Assembly: GCA_025353305.1 (NCBI GenBank)
Contig: JANXQX010000015.1
Coordinates: forward strand, 1-9,103
Length of the DNA stretch: 9,103 bases
Direction: 5' to 3'
Source: Holophagaceae bacterium
GTDB lineage: Bacteria > Acidobacteriota > Holophagae > Holophagales > Holophagaceae
The translations under genes and the position numbers were made by a program. The notes beneath the pieces are model-generated. The model searched no databases. It saw nothing but the letters and a program-made list of their open reading frames with translations, and was not told where the DNA came from. Positions 5,860 to 9,103 of this stretch are shown here, in pieces (position 1 is the first letter of the stretch; the number at the start of each line of letters is the position of its first letter).

Positions 5860-7896
5860 TTGGTCGACGCCCCCACTATGGGCATAAATATGGGTACAAA
5901 GAAATGGACACTTCACATGAATGAAAAATTGAAGTTTCTGGTAGCCATCAAGATACCCCCACGAGGGTTGTCCAAGGTCTGGCTCGTTATCGCGTCTCTG
6001 GTGGTCGTGATAGGGGCCCAGTGGATTCGTCCCTTACCATTTTCCACCACCGACGATAATTGGATGTACTTCCTCCCGCTGATCAAGGCCCACACGGATT
6101 CTCTGCTGCATGGACACTTTCTTAACGTTTTATGGAGCCTCGGATCGGGTTGGGTTCCATGGGAAAACGCCCAGGTCGGGATTCTTTACCTTCCCTATCA
6201 CTTGGCGAACTTGATTGCACGGGTCATCGGCCATCCCCTCGCGTTACTGGAAATCAGCGCTTGGATTCACATTTGTGCCGCTGGGCTGATTGTCCATGCA
6301 TGGGCGCCCACAGACCGTCCCGAGGATGAACGGTTGGGTTGGGCAGTGCTAGCCATGTTAGCTTCAGGCCCCTTGCTGATCGGCCTAAATTGGCATAACT
6401 ACTTGAGTTGCTATCCTTGGTTTCTGGCGCTTGCGTTCTTGCTTCAAAAAGCTATAGCTGTACCTGGAGGGTTGGTTTCACGCAGAGACCGCCTACTTAT
6501 AGGTGGAAGCAGCCTTTGTTTCTTTCTTAGCGCCCACGCCCAAATGTATGTACTGGGTATCGGGATTTTGATCCTTTGGGCCTTTGCGGAAACACCAGGC
6601 CGATCTGCACTCCGGGCTTTCTTACCCTTTCTTTGGGCGCAACTACCTGCTTTGGTTCCGCTGATATATCTGAAACTCCTCTCAGCTGATGGGACCCCTG
6701 ACTGGATGGGGAACAGGGAGGATCCTTATTTCTTGCTGAGCCACGCACAAACGCTAGCGGGGGTGCTGCATGGAACCATTTTTGGGAACCTCATTCAAAC
6801 TAAAGATTTCCAGCTTTGGGCCAACATTTCTTGGACGGGTGTGGGCATGTTCTTTTCCCCTGCCTTGATTATTCTTTCCATTCCCGTATGGAAAGATCGG
6901 TCCTGGGCGTTGGGGCTGTTCTTTATCGCGTGCCTCATTTTCTTGGGCGCCGACAGTTTTCCGATGATTCGCTATGTCGGTATTGGCCCTTTAGATGGTT
7001 TTCGGTGGACCTGGAAATTGTGCATATTTGTGGGACCTTTGGCGCTGGTCAGCCTGCTACCTCGTTTCGGTGGGGTAATCAGCAGAGGAGGCTCGAAGGT
7101 CACGGGGGTGCTGATCGCCTTGTCCTGTGTTGTATTCCTTAGGGGGCTCTCTTTTGAGATGTGGCCATCCCTAGCTGCGGCCCATCCCTTTGGGGCGGAG
7201 AGGTTGGCAGGAGAGACTCGGCGGATGGCAACTGCTGTTGGACTTTCCCAGAAAAATAGAATCGCCCTATTGGGTCCGTGGGACATGGCCCAGCCCTTGC
7301 CCCTCCCGGTTCTTGGGTTAATCGGGAATGCTCCAATCCTGGCTGGTTTGGAAACTGCTCATCTTTACGAGCCGATGGAACCTGCCTGGGTTAGCAGAGG
7401 CCACTTCGGCCTTTCCCTTCCTTGGCGGGTGACAGTCCCGGCCCAGGCTGTCATCGAGCATTCAACAGAAATATTGGAAGCCCTTCGTGGCATTGGCGTG
7501 CAGGCGGTGATTACCGTCTCAGAGGAAGTCAGCCATCTCCCAGGATTCATGCTCTATACAGACCCACTGGGAAGGCGGTTGTGGGTCAAGTTAATCCCAG
7601 GAGCTTTGGCTGGGCCGTACCCTTCTGGATCTGGATCTGGATTGTTGATGAGCCGCACCCAATCAGGGCAATTGATGGTCCCTGGTTCAGAAAAACCACC
7701 TTCGATTCTTACCCCCCGCCCAATTTCCTGGCAACGCACCGCCACTGGTTGGCTTGGGCAGCCGAATACTTTTCCGGTGGGGTGGGCCATTGCCACCTTA
7801 ATTATTTCAGGATTTGGGTTTTTAGGCCTGGTATGGGAGGGGTGGAATCGAAGGGGGCCTTCGAGCACGCCCCTCGCTCCGGAACCAAGTCAATAA
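5860..7896 (+). CDS. Large polytopic membrane protein, GT-C-like candidate glycosyltransferase
   Basis: The frame opens with TTG at 5860; ATG codons follow at 5878, 5890 and 5917. None has a clear ribosome binding site. The ATG at 5917 (659 aa) is attractive because it leaves a short basic lead (MNEKLKFL) before the first membrane segment, but the choice is unsure. Numbering from 5860, the first helix (38-54) is followed by an outer loop with an acidic pair, Asp65-Asp66 in FSTTDDNWMY, and then by WENAQVGILYLPYHLAN, typical of GT-C first loops. About ten hydrophobic segments follow up to residue 430. A soluble region (about 435-635) and a final helix (about 640-660) complete the protein. FRWTWK at 381-386 sits where YfhO proteins have FR-P-R, so this may be a divergent relative of its neighbour. 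I do not recognise a named family. Context suggests a second transferase using the same lipid donor, for instance for initiation versus extension. Confidence 0.65.
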   Translation: MVDAPTMGINMGTKKWTLHMNEKLKFLVAIKIPPRGLSKVWLVIASLVVVIGAQWIRPLPFSTTDDNWMYFLPLIKAHTDSLLHGHFLNVLWSLGSGWVPWENAQVGILYLPYHLANLIARVIGHPLALLEISAWIHICAAGLIVHAWAPTDRPEDERLGWAVLAMLASGPLLIGLNWHNYLSCYPWFLALAFLLQKAIAVPGGLVSRRDRLLIGGSSLCFFLSAHAQMYVLGIGILILWAFAETPGRSALRAFLPFLWAQLPALVPLIYLKLLSADGTPDWMGNREDPYFLLSHAQTLAGVLHGTIFGNLIQTKDFQLWANISWTGVGMFFSPALIILSIPVWKDRSWALGLFFIACLIFLGADSFPMIRYVGIGPLDGFRWTWKLCIFVGPLALVSLLPRFGGVISRGGSKVTGVLIALSCVVFLRGLSFEMWPSLAAAHPFGAERLAGETRRMATAVGLSQKNRIALLGPWDMAQPLPLPVLGLIGNAPILAGLETAHLYEPMEPAWVSRGHFGLSLPWRVTVPAQAVIEHSTEILEALRGIGVQAVITVSEEVSHLPGFMLYTDPLGRRLWVKLIPGALAGPYPSGSGSGLLMSRTQSGQLMVPGSEKPPSILTPRPISWQRTATGWLGQPNTFPVGWAIATLIISGFGFLGLVWEGWNRRGPSSTPLAPEPSQ

Positions 7897-8036
7897 CAGA
7901 ATAGAGTGGGCTTTTTATACTAAGGCTGTTGAATGGGTGAGTCGGTGCAAAAGGAGTTCTCCGGAGCCGAGCAAGGGCGGTGGAACGTCATTTCTATCCG
8001 CCTCATCACAGAATGCCAACTCAAGAGAATGCAGCG
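7897..8036 (+). other. Intergenic region before the HAD phosphatase gene
   Basis: This gap holds a T-rich stretch with TATACT at 7916-7921, a passable -10 box lacking a good -35 partner. An AAGGAG at 7951-7956 is not followed by a start codon at useful distance. In the frame of the HAD gene a GTG (7980) and an ATG (8013) lie upstream of the preferred start; I consider the residues they would add to be untranslated leader. Confidence 0.3.
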
Positions 8037-8675
8037 ATGAACGGTTCTCGGCCTGTGGCGGTCTTCGACTTCGATGGAACGCTGACGCGGAAAGATACGC
8101 TGCTTCCCTTCCTGAGATTTTTTGTTGGTACGGGTCCCTTCCTGCGAAAAATGGTCCGCAGCTCGGCTGTTCTTGTGGGCTATCGTGTTGGATTGATTCC
8201 AAATTATCAGGCCAAAGAGCAGGTTCTTGGCCGTTTTCTGGGGGGAGCTGAGGCGGGGAAAGTCATCACGGCTGGTGGACTATTTGCAACTCATCGGCTT
8301 CAGGACTTGATGGACCCTGATATGGAAAACGTTCTTTCCTGGCATCAGGCCATGGGTCATCAATGCATCATAGTCAGCGCAAGTCTCGATATTTATTTGC
8401 GACCTTGGGCCCGATCCCGGGGAATCGACAACCTAGCCTGCACTTCTCTTGAAGTGGACCCCGACGGCCGGATGAGTGGCCGCATCCTCGGCCGAAACGT
8501 CTTTGGGGCCGAGAAAGTCGAACGCCTTAAACGTCTAGCCGGAAAAAATTCTCTGAGACTGGATTATGCCTATGGCGACAGCATTGGGGATCGAGAGATG
8601 CTTTCATTAGCTGAATACCCTTGGTACAAAGGAAACTTTCTCAAAGGCCGGCCACCTGGGTGGATGGAACCGTAG
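8037..8675 (+). CDS. HAD-IB family phosphatase (candidate polyprenyl-phospho-5-phosphoribose phosphatase)
   Basis: This 212-residue haloacid-dehalogenase-superfamily hydrolase belongs to subclass IB (PSPase-like helical cap). All four motifs are present: DFDGTLT (nucleophile Asp11, acid/base Asp13), SAS at 114-116, Lys160 in GAEKVERL, and GDSIGDREML (180-189) with acidic metal ligands Asp181 and Asp185. The cap (about residues 18-100) is helical, with basic and hydrophobic stretches that could sit near the membrane. Family members remove phosphate from small molecules or lipid-linked substrates. In this setting the missing step is hydrolysis of the 5-phosphate from the UbiA product before DprE1 acts. 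Mycobacteria are thought to use a PAP2-type enzyme (Rv3807c) there, so this would be a non-homologous replacement, which is inference. I prefer the ATG at 8037, directly before the domain, with a modest AAGAGA upstream; GTG 7980 or ATG 8013 would add 19 or 8 residues without family support. Confidence 0.83.
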   Translation: MNGSRPVAVFDFDGTLTRKDTLLPFLRFFVGTGPFLRKMVRSSAVLVGYRVGLIPNYQAKEQVLGRFLGGAEAGKVITAGGLFATHRLQDLMDPDMENVLSWHQAMGHQCIIVSASLDIYLRPWARSRGIDNLACTSLEVDPDGRMSGRILGRNVFGAEKVERLKRLAGKNSLRLDYAYGDSIGDREMLSLAEYPWYKGNFLKGRPPGWMEP

Positions 8676-8849
8676 CTGCTCTGAATAGAGCAATTGCACA
8701 CAGAGGTTTGCCGTTCCTCAAGCAGGATGGAAACCGGACATCCCATGAAATGATTATCCGAGGGTATTCGCGCCTGAAGTTTTTATTAAGAATCCGTGAA
8801 ACTCCGCACCGCCATTGGCTTTCTATTGGGTTGGTCTGCTGTTGGCTGT
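8676..8849. other. Gap between HAD gene and transposase, probable insertion-sequence end
   Basis: No gene is supported in these 174 bp. On the minus strand this is the region just downstream of the transposase stop, so one terminal inverted repeat of the element should lie here. The sequence around 8795-8812 (ccgtgaaactccgcac) is a possible end, but only one end is in view, so neither the inverted repeat nor a target duplication can be confirmed. Confidence 0.3.
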
Positions 8850-9103
8850 CTACGGTGGCGTGAGTTGGAGGAGGTCGAAGGCGCGTTTTTGGTAAGGACT
8901 TTGCTGGGTATACCGCTTGAATGGTGGCAGCTTCGAGCCGGAGGCATGGCAGGTGCAGAGGGATAGATTGGCCAGGGTCTTAAGGAGATCCCGGAAGTTC
9001 TGGACCATAAAGCCATCCTCAGTGCGCTTGCTGCCGCGCTTGGCCTTGGTGGGGGCCGAGGGCTTGGCGGGTGCCACGGGGCTCTTCCGCTGGGCCTCTG
9101 CCA
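8850..9103 (-). CDS. C-terminal end of an IS4/IS1634-type transposase (runs off the right edge)
   Basis: The minus-strand frame is open from the window edge to a TAG at 8852-8850, giving about 84 residues. It starts in a basic, Ala/Pro/Lys-rich linker (AEAQRKSPVAPAKPSAP), continues with KRTEDGFMVQNFRDLLKTLA, and ends in PYQKRAFDLLQL. This resembles the tail of IS1634-type (IS4 superfamily, DDE) transposases, which typically end with a TEDG-----F--LL--L motif, a short beta-rich stretch and a final Q--AF-LL helix. The DDE catalytic core lies outside the window, so activity cannot be judged. The match rests on memory of the family. The element is convergent with the HAD gene and marks the right border of the cassette. 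Confidence 0.62.
   Translation of the reverse strand, partial: AEAQRKSPVAPAKPSAPTKAKRGSKRTEDGFMVQNFRDLLKTLANLSLCTCHASGSKLPPFKRYTQQSPYQKRAFDLLQLTPP

Noticed and set aside
7624..7641. Three tandem TCTGGA hexamers
   Set aside because: They encode a short Ser-Gly linker in the outer domain of the second GT-C-like protein; three copies are too few to call a repeat element, though the tract might vary in length.
7422..7904. Plus-strand frame of 160 codons overlapping the 3' end of the second GT-C-like gene
   Set aside because: It is out of frame with a long continuous gene, and its residue pattern is that of a shifted reading of hydrophobic codons.
7916..7921. TATACT as a promoter -10 box before the HAD gene
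   Set aside because: No -35 element lies at usual spacing, so it is mentioned only within the intergenic entry.
1..9103. CRISPR arrays, tRNA or rRNA genes, riboswitches, defence-system genes
   Set aside because: No regularly spaced repeats, cloverleaf-like or rRNA-like sequence, or defence-family motifs were seen on either strand.

Overview
The window looks like a chromosomal accessory locus of a Gram-negative bacterium. A partial type IV prepilin with a classic six-residue leader lies at the left edge, and the tail of an IS4/IS1634-type transposase lies at the right edge. The pilin start is of a kind common in Acidobacteriota (Holophagae) and deltaproteobacterial lineages. I cannot fix the taxon from the sequence, and nothing here is actinobacterial apart from the chemistry the central genes appear to encode.

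Layout. (1) 1-138, minus: N-terminus of a type IV prepilin running off the left edge, with a strong ribosome binding site. (2) 329-2403, minus: a two-gene operon, a DprE1-like FAD oxidase followed by a DprE2-like short-chain reductase, joined by a GTGA stop/start overlap. (3) 2404-2503: a divergent intergenic region of about 100 bp. (4) 2504-8675, plus: a UbiA-family prenyltransferase resembling decaprenyl-phosphate phosphoribosyltransferase (Rv3806c type), a YfhO-family GT-C-like membrane protein of 765 aa, a second large GT-C-like membrane protein of about 660-680 aa, and a HAD-IB phosphatase. (5) 8850-9103, minus: the C-terminal end of a transposase.

How the genes fit together. In mycobacteria, lipid-linked D-arabinofuranose is made in four steps. 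PRPP plus polyprenyl phosphate gives polyprenyl-phospho-5-phosphoribose (Rv3806c). A phosphatase removes the 5-phosphate. DprE1 oxidises C2 and DprE2 reduces it with inversion, giving polyprenyl-phosphoryl-D-arabinose. GT-C membrane enzymes then use this donor outside the cytoplasmic membrane. The window holds a candidate for every step: the UbiA-type transferase, the HAD-IB phosphatase (in place of the mycobacterial PAP2-type enzyme), DprE1, DprE2 and two GT-C-like candidates. I infer a self-contained cassette for making and transferring D-arabinofuranose.

The pilin next door gives an attractive but unproven acceptor. Pseudomonas aeruginosa group IV strains (PA7, Pa5196) decorate their type IV pilins with alpha-1,5-D-Araf using homologues of the same mycobacterial genes and the GT-C enzyme TfpW. 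The two large membrane proteins here could be analogous arabinosyltransferases of undescribed specificity. In sampled lines the cassette is about 52-55% GC, while the pilin fragment (59%) and transposase end (57-74%) are richer. With the insertion-sequence tail at one edge, this suggests acquisition as a unit.
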